DNA from: Balamuthia mandrillaris
Lineage: Eukaryota; Discosea; Longamoebia; Balamuthiidae
Assembly (NCBI GenBank): GCA_031835245.1
Contig: JAVKOQ010000125.1
Span: 5,001-69,000, forward strand
Length of the DNA stretch: 64,000 nucleotides
Direction: 5' to 3'
The notes below the pieces were generated by a model that was not told the DNA's origin, searched no databases, and worked only from the letters and a program-made list of their open reading frames with translations. Position numbers and translations under genes: made by a program. How positions within the stretch are numbered: position 1 is the stretch's first letter; the number at the start of each line of letters is the position of its first letter. Below are positions 35,501 through 47,165 of the stretch, piece by piece.

Positions 35501-36371
35501 TCTTCGCGACTTTCACCGAAGGAAAAGGTTTTAGTTGCCTTTTCATCGTCTTCTTCTTGTTCTTTTTCTCCTTGATCTTTTTCTTCTCCCTCTTCTCCTT
35601 CTTCCTCACCGATGATGAAGCGAGAATCAGACCCTGGTCTCGAGTTGTTCATGCTCAGAGCTATTGTTCGATTGGCTTCCAACATTTCTTTCTTGTGTAG
35701 AGCGACACCCTATTACAATAAACAACAACCAGGAATTACTTTCATTCTTTTCTTCTCTATATGGTTCTTCTTTAGGGAGGCTATGATATCTCACCTTGGA
35801 AATGGTTTTGTAAGCAGAGAAGGCAAGTAGGCAAGCCAGAAAGATGACGATCAGCCAGTCCGGACTGACCACATTCAAAAACACGCCTACAATAGTACCC
35901 ACCAGCGTCATCGGCTCCATCAACGCTGCCACACCTGAGCGAGAGAAGAGAGGAAAGAGCAGAGAGGATATAGTCAGCAAAAATAGGGCAGAAAAAGAGC
36001 AAAGAAAAAAAAAAGACAAACTGTAATAGATGAGAGGCCGATCAACAAGAGGATGCCTACGCCGGCAAGTGACGACATAGCCACCCAGAGCGATGCCCAC
36101 GATGGTCGCTTTGGAGAGAGGCACCGCTACATGCGCGTTCAACCCCAACAGCAATATAAATACAGGCAAGTAAAAGCCACCCCCTCCTATGCCGCTTCCA
36201 GCGCACAACGCCCCACCGATGAACGTCAACACTGGATTTTGTTGTTGCATTCCGTGTTGTCGGTGGTGTGAAAGTTAAAAAACAAAAACGAAAGCACGAA
36301 GTGTTGTCGCTGAACAAACCAGTTCCATAGATGAGTTTTGCGTTGAAAAGTTCGACATCGGCGTCGCTCAT
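32579..36371 (-). CDS. TauE/SafE-type membrane transporter fused to a tyrosine-kinase-like domain
   Basis: Thirteen exons can be joined in frame: 36371-36320, 36231-36022, 35934-35795, 35709-35281, 35196-34858, 34752-34449, 34336-34092, 33827-33766, 33707-33453, 33301-33142, 33065-33014, 32950-32733, 32641-32579. The product is 842 residues. Residues 1 to about 490 are a multi-helix TauE/SafE permease with both repeat signatures (GIGGGGFYLP, GIGGGMVKGP) and a long acidic loop. A Lys/Glu-rich linker leads to a kinase domain at about 535-842: Lys in VVVK (573), Glu in FENEARIW, WRDLAARN (His replaced by Trp in HRD), DFG, PPEAL, DVWSFGVLMYSI, and WKERPSM. The AAR motif is typical of tyrosine kinases. 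The joint between the halves uses a GTCGGT donor. The alternative is two tandem genes, the kinase starting at ATG 34355 only about 85 bp after a stop at 34441. Confidence 0.72.
33894..34050 (-). repeat. GAA/GAACAA microsatellite in a kinase intron
   Basis: A run of AGA AGA and AAC AAG triplets on the plus strand lies inside the 264-bp intron between the exon ending VVVK and the exon starting ELYPSTF. On the coding strand it is TTC/TTG-rich, the same motif as in the APLF-like gene intron at 49250-49565. It opens several long false reading frames. Confidence 0.9.
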
Positions 36372-36612
36372 GCTTGTTGCCTTCTTCTTTTCTTTCTTTT
36401 CTTTTTTTCCTTCTTTTTGCTTTTGTGACAACAAAAAAAATTAACGAGGAGTCAGTCACAAAAGCGCCATACAAAGTACTCCTCGTAATATCCAACAGCA
36501 CTTTTTTTTTGGGGGCTTGGATGACTCCTCATAAAAGTAGTGGCAAGAGGACGGATAGATGGAGAAAAGAGAAGAACAAGAAGATTCAACTGTTGAGTTT
36601 TTTCTTTCTTTA
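36372..36612. other. Intergenic region between two minus-strand genes
   Basis: This 240-bp gap separates the end of the large unrecognised gene from the start of the transporter-kinase gene. It contains T-rich tracts and two similar short stretches, around 36440-36490 and 36515-36535 (GACTCCTC type). No gene is seen. Confidence 0.5.
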
Positions 36613-38148
36613 TTACATGACGGTGAACTTCCGGTCTTTTTGCTTTTTTGGGGAGGCGACCTCCTTCGCGATGATTTGTCCAGCCTTCCTGTTTAGAGAG
36701 AAGCGTCTCCTTGTAGCTTTTGGTTCTTTTTGCGGTGTGGCCTCTCCATTGCCTTCCGATGTTTTGTGATGATAGTGTCCGTGCAGTTCCATACGATCTT
36801 GCTCCGTTAGAGAAGAAGAGGTTTCGTCCTGAGATGAGGAAGAAGGGGAAGAGGAGAAGGGAGAAGAGGGAGAAGAACTGAGTATAACGTCATCACGGGA
36901 TGGACGAAAGGTTGTGGCTCCTGTCGAGTAGTTTAGAGAGAAGTTAGAGCCGTTGGGAGAGGTAAAGGAAGGGGCTGTTGGTCGTATGGTTGGCGAGTAG
37001 AGCGTCTCAGAACTGCGTTGTCGCAGTGTTGATTCTTTCCCAAACATTTCCACAATCCGCACTAAACCTGTGTTATACTCTACGTCCTATGTGCATACAG
37101 TTGGTAAGTGATTAACTTTTTTTTTTTTTTGAAAGAAGGCAAAGTAACACAAACATACCTTAGCAATATCACGACGCAGCTTCTCACAACTAGGGTTCTC
37201 ATTTAGCGTCATGTAAAAGTGTACCAGTTCCTAGAGAGATTAGAAAGGTAAGTAAGAGCTTGCAGCCACACGTGAAAGGAGAACAAAATAGACACTTACG
37301 GTGAATGGAGCACCAGAACATGCACTCTGGCTATCAGTTAGCAATCTCTTGTATATCATATGAATACCAATGAAGAGACGTCTCTCCATAAAGAACTTGC
37401 TTAAATGCTTCACGTCTTTCTCAAAGGAACGCAGACCTTTCTCTCCACTTCGCACGCAAGCCCTCCCTTCCGCCATTCTTTGTGTCTCTCTCCCAGGCAT
37501 CCTAAACAACTGTTCAACAATAACGAGCAGAGAAAAAAGATCAGCAGAGAAGTAGGAAAAAAGTAGAGTTGGTAAGAATTTAAGAAAAAAAAGATGAAGC
37601 CCATCTTTCGCTCCTCTTTACCTTGTTGTAGTAATGAAGTGCATTTTCTATGACCACGTTGCCAGAGGCAGCTGATACTACAAATTGAGAAAACAGGCTT
37701 TTGTGGATGAGATAATCCAGAGCTCCATGATGATAGCGAACGGTGTTGTAAAACAACCCCCATGCCATTTTGTTGCCGTCCCTATCTCCTCCATCCTTGC
37801 ACAATGCCAATATCCTTTCAGAGAAGCATTTGTTGTCAGTAACAAAGAGAGAAAGAGAGAGAGAGGTTATTATTACTTGCTAAGAAACGTCTGTTCTTTC
37901 CAAGAAGGAAAGTCTGGGGCTTTGACGAGTTGCTTCAAGCAAGACAAAAGGCGTAGAAAGGCGTCAAGGATAACAAAAACAGAGAGAGAGAGAGAGAAGG
38001 TGCCAGACAAAGGGCAAAGAAAAGACAAGGAGAAGAGACTAAGAGGATATTTGCACGCAAAGTGCAGGCCAAGCCATCAGAGAACGACATAGCAGAAACA
38101 AACTCCAACAACTTATTGAAATCTATCAAGAGAAGAGAAGAGAAGAGA

Positions 38149-38182
<34 letters not shown>

Positions 38183-38477
38183 CGTTAACAAAACAAACAC
38201 AAAAAGACATAATGATGTGTTATACCATCCAGCGGTATCACTAGCTTTTCCTCCGTTTCTTCTTTTGAATTACCCTGTTTACGTTGGTGTTTAGAACATA
38301 TTCAAAAGTTCCCTACGAACCCTGATCTTACCTTGTCTTTCTTAATTTTCTTTGATATAGAGATCTTTCCCATCAAAGAATAAACTTTACTGAGGGAAGC
38401 CAACAACGTGCCGTAGGTATCTGCTGTCTTTAAAGGAAATGAGAAAAGATGGGAATCTATTAAGAGAAGAGAAGAGA

Positions 38478-38513
<36 letters not shown>

Positions 38514-39164
38514 ACCCTAGTTGGAGCTTGCGGGTTAACCGATAATATATGTTTCAACATGTCATGATAGAGTTTAGCCTTGTTGAGCAGAAAACCTGCT
38601 CTTGCGTTGGAGACAACACCGGAGGGGACCTGCCCGTGGTTATTTCGGATTGAGTTCTGCACCAGCGTGAGTGTTTGTAAACAGGTGTTAAGAATCAGGT
38701 CTGCTTTAAATACTCTTAGTCCACGTTCCTGAATAACAGCAAGTTGGTATCGTTTGAAAGACACGAAATGAAAGTAAAAGATTTGGATATGACTAAGAAA
38801 AGAAAGAAGACCTGATGAGAGGGATTGGAAAGATCATTCATGATAGTCTTTGCGACACGAGGGGCTTGCAAATAAGCGTCGTTGATGCAAGCGTGCCATT
38901 TGCTATGCTTCAACAAATGTTCAAATACTCTTCTTGCTCCAAACTTTGTTGAGATATAAGGAAGACATGAACAAAAGATGCAACAAGAAATAAATAGAGA
39001 AGAAAAGAAAAGAAAAGAAAAGAAAAGAAAAGAAAAGAAAAGAAAAGAAAAGAAATGAAAAGAAAAAAGGCCAACCTGTGCATGAGAAAACCGAGAGGAT
39101 GCAAGTTCACGTATGGAGTCGATCAACTTGGTATCTGGTTTCTTGAGTGCCGTCTATGCGTGTG

Positions 39165-39209
<45 letters not shown>

Positions 39210-39495
39210 AGGAGTTATATAATATTGAAAAGGCAGAGGGAACAAGGCAAAAATACCTCAATAAGAGAATGAGAGCATTGCATCACTAATAGTTGCATAG
39301 TTAGAAAGAGGGAGAACGAGGATATTTTTCCACAGCGATGCCCGATGTTCTTAAATAAGTAATTTGGAAGGAAAGTGGTGTTCTCAGAAAGTAAGGTCGC
39401 TAGTTCCTTTTGAACCATCTGTTCAGCAAAAAACTGGTTAGTCAGAGAGCAAGAGGGGAATAAAGAACATGTGCGCCATCTCTTCCTCTGGATGC

Positions 39496-39539
<44 letters not shown>

Positions 39540-41203
39540 GAAAGGGGCAGGGAGAGAGGATGCAGAAACCATTTGAGAGGTAACAGCATATCTGCTGCCC
39601 AGAGAAATATAAGCAAATGAATTCTTGATGACAGTTTGCCCGATGATGCCAATGTAGTAATAGGCAAAGATAAGGTGAACGACTCTCTTCATTACTTCAG
39701 CATTACACTGTAGTAGGAGAGCAAAACGATATTAAACAGATGATTAAAGCGAAGGTGTCAATGTTTTGCAGATAACAAAAGACGTACTTTAGCACAGGTC
39801 TCAAGTGCAGTTTCATACAGCTCAAGGTGAAAAGGAAATATGTCTAACGTAGTGGATTCCAGGAAGGACATGGCATAGGCTACCAGGGAGAGGGCTCGTG
39901 TGTGGCGAGCCGTTCCGCCTTGTACCAGGTCATCCATTAGATTCCGACCTCGACCAGACTGTAAGAATTGTTGCACCAAATATGAAAGCTGTATTGAGAG
40001 CGAATGAGTGAAAAAAAAGCCAAAACAAAATTACATTGAACCACAGAGAAAGTACCTTTGTGTGAAATAAAAGATTGTTAGAGTGTAGATCGAACAATTC
40101 CAGTAGCTCTGGAAAGTTGTTGGTGCTGATGGAATCCTCCACGCACTGCAATAAGGTAAGCGGCAGCCCTGAGTCGTTGATCATATGCTCTACGGTGATA
40201 GACGTGCACTCCTGAAAACGATCGGCATGCATCGGTACCATAAGGATGTCCTCCACCTGCTCCAAAGTGAACTCCTTGATCCCCGTGTTGGTAGCCTCAA
40301 GTACCGCTCGAAGCTCCTCCATATGGCTTTGGAGAAGTACCTCAGGCACCTTTGGCCAATACCACGAGTTATAACAGTCTAATCGACCCTCGTTTTGGAT
40401 TTCTCGCCATTCTAGTGCCTTCAAACTAATATAAGACTCTCTCTTCTGCTTGTGCTGTTCTATGAGCTCGATCGCTGTTGTAGGTGCGTTGTTTTTTGCA
40501 GCACCTGGTCTGCGTGACGAAGGAGAGAGAGGGGACGAGGCAGGCGGGGAACCAAAACTACCGCCACCTGTTGGAGAAATTGGAGGGGATAGGCTTGGGC
40601 GCTTTTTAGAGCCTGTTCCTCCGCCGGAGTTGTCGCTAGAGATGGAAGGGCCGCTTCGCACCGTTCCTCGATTACGACCTGGTGACTCTGTGGAGAGTGT
40701 GGCGTCAATGGTCGGAGGAGGGAGAACATGGTACAACAAGGCAAGGTCTAATGCGTCAAGACTGTTTTGTTTTGTTTTTGTTTTGTTTTTGTTTTGTTTT
40801 GTTTTGTTGTTTTTGTTTTATTATTTTTTTTTTTTTCGTAAGTGAGAGCAGAGGAGAGCAAAGGAGAGGGAGAGCACCTAAAAGGAGGAATGACGAATTG
40901 AACTGACTCACCGCCAATGACCTCCTCGCAATCGTAACACTGTTTTAACATCTCTGGTGTAAGATCAGTTCGTCCTACAGTGCCATCGTTTATACGTTAG
41001 CCTCAAAAGAAAATGAGAAGCTCAAGCAATCGAAGAGAACGTACGAAGAGGAGCGTAGGGTTCTTTGTGCGTGTTAAGATTTCGCTTCAAGAGAGCAGGA
41101 AGCGTTCCATGAATCGTTGGTAGCAAAGGTACAGCATAGCTGCCTCCATCCTTTACAAAATATATATATATATATAAATAAATAAATGAGAAAGAAAGCG
41201 GGC

Positions 41204-41250
<47 letters not shown>

Positions 41251-42116
41251 GAGACAGAGAGACAGAGAGAGAGAGAGAGAGAAGCGTACTTTCATGCGCT
41301 CTAACCGACTCGACAACATCGTATCGAGATGTTTAGTAAGAGTTTCTTTGAGCGCTTTTTGCCTTGCGCGAGCCTTCTTTCGTTTTTGTACAACCAAGCG
41401 GGTGGATATCGTAGAAGAGTCCTCCAATAATGTAATTGTTTCGTGCACATTATCTATCGTTGTGAGATAGTCCTCCGGTCCATGCTTCTGTTCTTTTTTC
41501 TTATTCTTTCGCCGCACTGCTTCTGTCCCTACTCCTTCTTCGCCTTCCTCCTCTTCATCTTCTCCTCTGTTTCGCAGCGTGTCCGATCTGCCTCTTTCTC
41601 CTTCTGTATCTTCTTTTGGTTCTTCTGTCCTTTCTTCCTCCCCTTCTGTATGACTGAAGGACATGAAAAAGGGCATATACACCTGCCCTGCGTGTCTCGC
41701 TGTGTGGTGTATTGTATTGTCTTCTCCTGCATCGGACGCTGTTTGTTCAAAAATAAAAAGGTCACTTTAGCACAAGAGCAACAATAGAAGCCAAAGTACA
41801 AGAATAACAAAGAAGCGAGCGAGAAGCTAAGGCAGGGCAAAGACAGAAAAATATACCTTGATTTTTTTCGCTGGCACGACGAATGCTATCGGCAGCTCTC
41901 GCTCGGTGTATAGTGGCCACACTTTGTATAGGGATAAGTTGCTCCAGTTGGGTGGCGTGCGGCGGGATGACCGGCAGCGTTGCGTTGCAAAGCCTCGCCC
42001 ATCTTTGTAGAGCGTGCTCGTACTCTAAAACGTTTGAGTGTTGGTCTTGTTGGTTTATTTGGACTAAACAAGGACGAAAAAGGGGAAGAGAAAGGAGAGG
42101 GAGGAAAGAGGGGAGG

Positions 42117-42161
<45 letters not shown>

Positions 42162-43537
42162 TCAAAGGTATCGTATTCTTCAGGTTCTGGTTCGGGTGGA
42201 ACTAGCACAGCGTCCCATGGATCGTTTTCGAGAACTCGTTCTCGTAAATTCTTTTCTCCCTCCTTTTTTGTAAGTTTGTTTTTAGTTTTGTTATGAGCCT
42301 GGATGAACACCACTCTTCTTTGTCTTCTTGATGTTCTCCTTCGTTTTCTGTTTTTTTTTTTTTTTTAAAAAAGGGCTCAAAATGAAGATGTACCTTGATA
42401 TCTCCTTCAAACGAATCCTCCTCATTACTTTCGGACATATCCCCTTCGCTGGATTTTTGTTTCAGCTCAACCTCTTTCATTTGCAGGTCCTCCTCCGAAG
42501 CTTGCTCCGAACGAGCCGCCAACAGCTCTTGCAGCTGAGTGATGACCACCGGCCGAGAGTACGTGCGACCCATGACGGCGGGTAGCTTCAAACCTGAAAG
42601 AGCCCTCTCCACATCCTCTTTCCATTGCAACAGAGCTCGCTCGTAGTCAAAGTATGAGGCGAACTCGAAAGCGTTTGGAAAGGCTGTGAACAGGTCTTCT
42701 TCCTCTTCCTCTTCGTTGGTCTTTTCTTCTCCTTTTCCTTTTTCTTTCTGTGACTTCCCTGTTGGAGTCTTCTTCTCGTTGTCTTCTTGTTCTTCTTCTC
42801 TTCTATCTTCTTCTAGTTCATCTTCCTCCTCGTCGAGTTCTTGTTCTTCCTCGTCATCGCTCAAGTCCCTTCTTCTCGCTCTTCTGCTGCTTCCAGCGCC
42901 TGAACCATGTTTCGTTGTTGCCATTCCCTTCTCGCTCTTTTTGCTCCGTTTCTTCTTTTTGGTCCGCTTCAGCGTTTGCGTGACGGCATCATCGCAGCGG
43001 CGATAAAACTTGTCGTAGAGCTGGCCGTCCGTACCCAGATAGAACGGCGCGGCGGGTCCCTCGTTCCCTGTGTCCGCTGCTTGCTCTGCCTCTTCCAGAG
43101 GCAAAGTAGGTCCCAAATATTCCGTCTCATCTTTTGTTTTGGTGGTGGAGAGTGAGTGAACAGCGCACGATAAAAAACAAAAGAGGAGAAGGAGGGAGAA
43201 ACGTACGAAGAGCGCGGAAAACACGGCTACCGACAGGAACTTCTTCTTTGGAGTATTTGACAATGTTTCTTTGGGCGCCTCTTCGAAACTTGTAGAGAGG
43301 GAGGGCGGCGGCGGAGGAGTCCGTCCCCTCTCGTTCCAGGACGGAGGCGTGGAGCAGGTTCGTGTTGCTTTGTGCCGACGAGCCATCATGCGACGAGGCT
43401 TCTGTGGAAGAAGGGGCGTTTTTTGAGGAGGTCGAAGGAGGAGATGCTGGCGCCTCAGCGGATTTGTGGCCTCGAGGTAAGATGTGTTTCTGAAACCCGG
43501 TCGCCTTTTTGCGTAGACCTTCGATGCCTTTCTCCAT
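36613..43537 (-). CDS. Large multi-exon protein of unknown function
   Basis: I do not recognise this gene. Many minus-strand coding segments in compatible order run from an apparent start at 43537 (MEKGIEGLRKKATGF) to a stop at 36613-36615, separated by roughly twenty introns rich in GA on the plus strand. The N-terminal third is low-complexity and acidic. It contains two related segments, YERALLQWKEDVERAL near 42640 and YEHALQRWARLCNATLP near 41990, so a small repeat unit is present. The middle (about 40740-40060) has a Ser/Pro/Gly stretch followed by helical sequence. The rest is alpha-helical and could be an ARM/HEAT-like solenoid, but I cannot show repeat periodicity. The C terminus is Ser/Thr-rich and basic. 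Exon borders were not all resolved, and it could be more than one gene. Confidence 0.5.
38137..39540. repeat. Cluster of GA and GAAAA microsatellites in introns
   Basis: Runs: GAGAA/GA at about 38129-38181 and 38461-38510, GAAAA at about 39001-39055, GA at about 39168-39207 and 39499-39536. All are in non-coding gaps of the large minus-strand gene, so they read as CT or TTTTC on its coding strand. Confidence 0.85.
40768..40836. repeat. GTTTT microsatellite in an intron
   Basis: A GTTTT/GTTTTT run on the plus strand lies within an intron of the minus-strand gene. It is the one clear exception to the rule that intron microsatellites here are pyrimidine-rich on the coding strand: it reads CAAAA in the transcript. 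Confidence 0.85.
41208..41282. repeat. GA/GACA microsatellite in an intron
   Basis: This is a GA run broken by GACA units in the large minus-strand gene. A similar GA run lies at about 42118-42158. Confidence 0.85.
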
Positions 43538-44138
43538 CGGGTTCGCTTTAAGTTTCCCTTACAACCAAAAAAATTTATGAAAAAAAAAAAGAAAAAGAAA
43601 AAAGAAAAAGAAAGCAAACAAAAACACAATACGTTAACCGTCCTTCTCTGTCTTCCTCTTTTCAATCTTTGGATCGGTCTTTGTTTTTTTTCTTCTTCTT
43701 CTTTCCTGCCCCCAATTTTAGAAAGCATAACGAAATTACCTGACCACGTCACGTTACCCGTTGCACTCTAATTAATGAGGGGGCGTGCGTTCGAATCCCA
43801 GGTTTGAGCAGTTTCTTTTCTCTTGTCCGCCAAAAAAACGACGTAAGGAAAGGAAGGGGAAGGTTTCTAGGATGCCGTTGCCTTGGGACAACCCCTTTTC
43901 CAGATTGATAAGTCGACAAAAAATATAACATGTGTCGACCATTGGTCAGAAATCCGGGATGTAGCTTTTCCATTGGAGGACGGAGTTAACTCAAAAACTC
44001 CTGTGAAATTAGCAAAGCGCGACAGCAGCGCGTCCGTTTATTTCCTTTACGTCTTTCTTTTCTTTTCTCTTTGGCCCTTTTCTTTCTTCTTTCTTCTTCC
44101 CAAAGGCACAACACCCCTCCCCTACTCCTTTGAACACC
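43538..44138. promoter_or_regulatory. Divergent intergenic region between the large gene and filamin
   Basis: About 600 bp separate two divergently transcribed starts, so the region should hold both promoters. It contains an A-rich tract (43576-43620), a T-rich tract (43684-43702) and a pyrimidine-rich leader just before the filamin ATG. A GTTCGAATCCC stretch at about 43790 resembles a tRNA B box but cannot be folded as a tRNA. No TATA box or named factor site can be assigned. Confidence 0.5.
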
Positions 44139-46828
44139 ATGGCCGAACCCGTGCGTGAAACCGACGTGCAGGATTCCGACAAGCACTTGCCTGTTGTTGA
44201 CAGGACATGGGTCGACGTACAGAAGAAGGTTAGGAAACGTTTTTTTTCGAAAGAAAACACCGCGGCTGCTACTCCACTTCCCACGCCTCTTATCGCACAC
44301 ACATCCTTCTGTTTCTTGTTCGTCGTTCTGTTCGTCAATTTTTTTTTTGTTGTGTGTTCCGCTACCCAGAAATCTTGTTTGTTGGCCTGCGTCCACGCAT
44401 TATGATTTCTTTTTTGTTTTGTTCACTGCGTTCGCACTGGCCATTCTTTCTTTTACTCCTCACTAATCTGCCGCAAACACAACAAAAAATCTGTAGACTT
44501 TCACGCGGTGGTGCAACCAGTTCTTGGCTGAGCGCCGCTTGAAGGTTGAGGACCTTCAGAAGGATTTGGGCGACGGTCTTAACTTGGTCAACCTCTTGGA
44601 GATCATCTCTTCCAAGAGCCTTGGCCGTTTTAACAAAAAGCCTACCACTCGCTACCACTACCTCGAGAACAACAGCTGTGCCCTTAACTTCATCAAGTCC
44701 GAGGGACTTCAGCTCGTTGGTATCGGTCCTGAGGACGTGGTGGACGGCAAGCTCAAGCTCATCTTGGGTCTCATCTGGACCTTGATCTTGCGTTATCAGA
44801 TCAACGTCATCGGTGAGGGTTCTCCCAAGTGGGAGCTTCTCGAGTGGGTTAAGAGGCAGACCGAGCCATACAACATCAAGAAGCCTCTCCGCAACTTTAC
44901 CACTGAGTACGTTTCTTCTCCTCTTCTATTTAACTTTCGGCATTTTTATTTTCCGTTGGTGTTAAGTGTGGTGTCCAACACTTTCTATTTTTAAAATTTG
45001 TGTAGCTGGCAAGACGGTACCACCCTCGCTGCTCTTGTTGACTCCATCCAACCGGGCATCTTGACCCCCACCGACATGAGCGCTCTCACTAAGGATCCCT
45101 ACAAGGACACTGACAACGCCATGCAAACTGCCCTCGAAGCTTACGAGATCCCTCGTCTCATGGACGTTAACGACTTGGTTGAGTGCCCTGATGAGCTCTC
45201 TCTCATGACTTATGTCAGTGCCTTCCGTAACTACCTCGGCGAGGAGGCTCGCAGGCAACGCGAAGAACTTGCCCGCAAGAAGCGCAGTACGTAGTCGATT
45301 ACAATTACTTTCTTCTCGTTAGTGTTTTTGTACTTATCTTTCCTTCAATACGAAAGCTGCTGATCCCGCTACCTGCTATGCCTATGGCCCTGGTCTTGAG
45401 GGCGCTGAGACTTACCAACCTGCTGAGTTCACCATCGTCGCCAAGAACTGCTTCGATGAGGAGCTCACCGCTGGCGGTGATCAGTTCGAGGTCACCATCA
45501 ACGGCCCCGATGGCAACGTCGCCCCCACTGTTAGTGACAACGGTGACGGCAAGTACCCTGCCTCCTACACTGTTACCCTCCCCGGAGAATACACCATTTC
45601 TATCAAGCTCCGTGGAGAGGACATCAAGGGCTCCCCCTACTCTGTTAACGCCAACGGACCCGATGCTGGCTATTCCACCGCCTCTGGCCCTGGTGTCGAG
45701 GGACACGTCGTCAAGAGCTCTGCTCCCTTCACTGTGACCTCCTTCAATGCCCAAGGCCAACGTGTCAATACCGGCGGTGATCCCTTCAAGGTTCAAGTTC
45801 AAGGCCCCGAGGAGGTAGCTGACCCCCAGCTCACCGACAATGGCGACGGAACTTACAACGGAGAGTACGCTGTCTCCGCTCCTGGCCGCTACTTTGTCAA
45901 CATCACCCTCAACGATGCCCCCATCCAGGGCTCCCCCTTCAAGGTCCTCTTTGAGGGCGCCAGGGCTGGCAACTCCTGGGCTGAGGGACCTGGTCTTGAG
46001 GGTGGCCAGACTGGCAAGCCTGCCGTCTTTACCATCCACGGTGTTGACCCCGAGGGCAACCCCCGCCAGGAGGGAGGAGATCCCTTCAAGGTGGAAGTCA
46101 CCGGACCTGAGAACGTACCTGCCCAAGTCCAGGACAATGGTGATGGCACCTACTCTGTGACCTATAACCCTACCGTCCCCGGTGACTACAACGTGGCGGT
46201 CTCTCTCCATGATGAGCCCATCAAGGATGCTCCCTTCGACGTGCGCATCAAACCTTCCCCCGACGCTAGCAACTGCTGGGCTGAGGGTCCCGCCCTCCAT
46301 GGCTTGGTCGACAACGAGCCTGGCCTCTTCACCATCCATGCCGTGGACGCCGATGGCAACCCCAGAGCCGACGGCGGTGACGAGTTTGTGGTGGACATCA
46401 ACGGCCCTGAGGGCAAGTACCCCGCTCAGATCACTGACAATGGCGACGGCACCTATGGTGTGAGCTTCGACCCCGAACACGCTGGTGACTATGAGATTGG
46501 CGTCAACTACGAGGATGCCCCCATCAAGGACGCTCCCTTCCGCGTGCGCTGCAAGGAGGGCACTGATGCCGAGCACTCTGGTTTTGGCGTATTCAGCTTC
46601 ACCGTGCAGAGCCGTGACAAGCATGGCAACAACAAGACCTTTGGTGGCGACAACTTTGCCGTCTCCATCTCTGGTCCTAACGATAGCGAGGTCGAAGTGG
46701 AGACCACCGACAACAATGACGGTACCTACACTGCCGTCTATGCTTTGACTGGTGAGCAAGGCGACGTCTTCTCCATCGTTGCCTCCCTCAACAGCAAGAA
46801 GATTGGCGCTTTCAAGCAGAACTTGTAA
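44139..46828 (+). CDS. ABP-120-like filamin (actin-binding gelation factor)
   Basis: Four exons, 44139-44228, 44497-44906, 45006-45286 and 45357-46828, join in frame to 750 residues. Residues about 27-250 form a tandem calponin-homology actin-binding domain. KTFTRWCNQFL is the classic first actin-binding segment of filamins, and NLLEIISSKSLGRF and LGLIWTLILRYQI follow as expected. Then come five filamin-type Ig repeats, each with the GDGTY and PG(D/R)Y signatures (for example DNGDGTYSV, VPGDYNV), ending with KIGAFKQNL. Dictyostelium ABP-120 has the same layout with six repeats; the last repeat usually dimerises the protein. It acts as an F-actin cross-linker in the cortex. The ATG is in a good context (CACCATGG). 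Codon use is GC-rich and even, as in a highly expressed gene. Confidence 0.96.
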
Positions 46829-46912
46829 AACATTTTAAATTCTTACAAACGTATTTCTTTTTGATTTGTTATTTTAAAGAGTCTCTCTCTCCCTTTGGCG
46901 GTCCCCTCCCAC

Positions 46913-46955
<43 letters not shown>

Positions 46956-47165
46956 CTCTCCTCTCCCTTCCGCGGAAATTACAGACAGATCTATTGAGAT
47001 TCTATGAAAAAGGAAATTGATCGTGATCAATAAATCCAATACGAAATAGAGAAACACACCAAAGGGCCAGCAGCAGGCAGCAGCAGCACCGCTGGAAAAG
47101 CCCATTGGCCTTTTTGCACGTTGCCCCTCCTGTTGACGAGGTTCGCCATTACGTACATTTCAAAA
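46829..47165 (+). other. Intergenic region with CT microsatellite
   Basis: This is the filamin 3' flank and the next gene's leader. It contains a CT run at 46917-46951 and AATAAA at about 47029-47034 (GATCAATAAATCC), a possible filamin polyadenylation signal. A CAGCAGG cluster lies just before 47100. No further gene is seen. Confidence 0.6.

Noticed and set aside
43735-43815. tRNA-like stretch with GTTCGAATCCC (B-box form)
   Set aside because: The stems on both sides of the T-loop do not pair, and no acceptor stem or A box is found at the proper distance. At most it is a decayed tRNA-derived piece.
45305-46759. Minus-strand open frame of 484 codons antisense to filamin
   Set aside because: It is a shadow of GC-rich filamin codons on the other strand. 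It has no domain, and the plus-strand repeats explain the sequence fully.
47121-47165. Upstream extension of the ZZ/EF-hand protein from a TTG
   Set aside because: No ATG is present in that extension. The ATG at 47166 fits and gives a sensible N terminus before the membrane segment.
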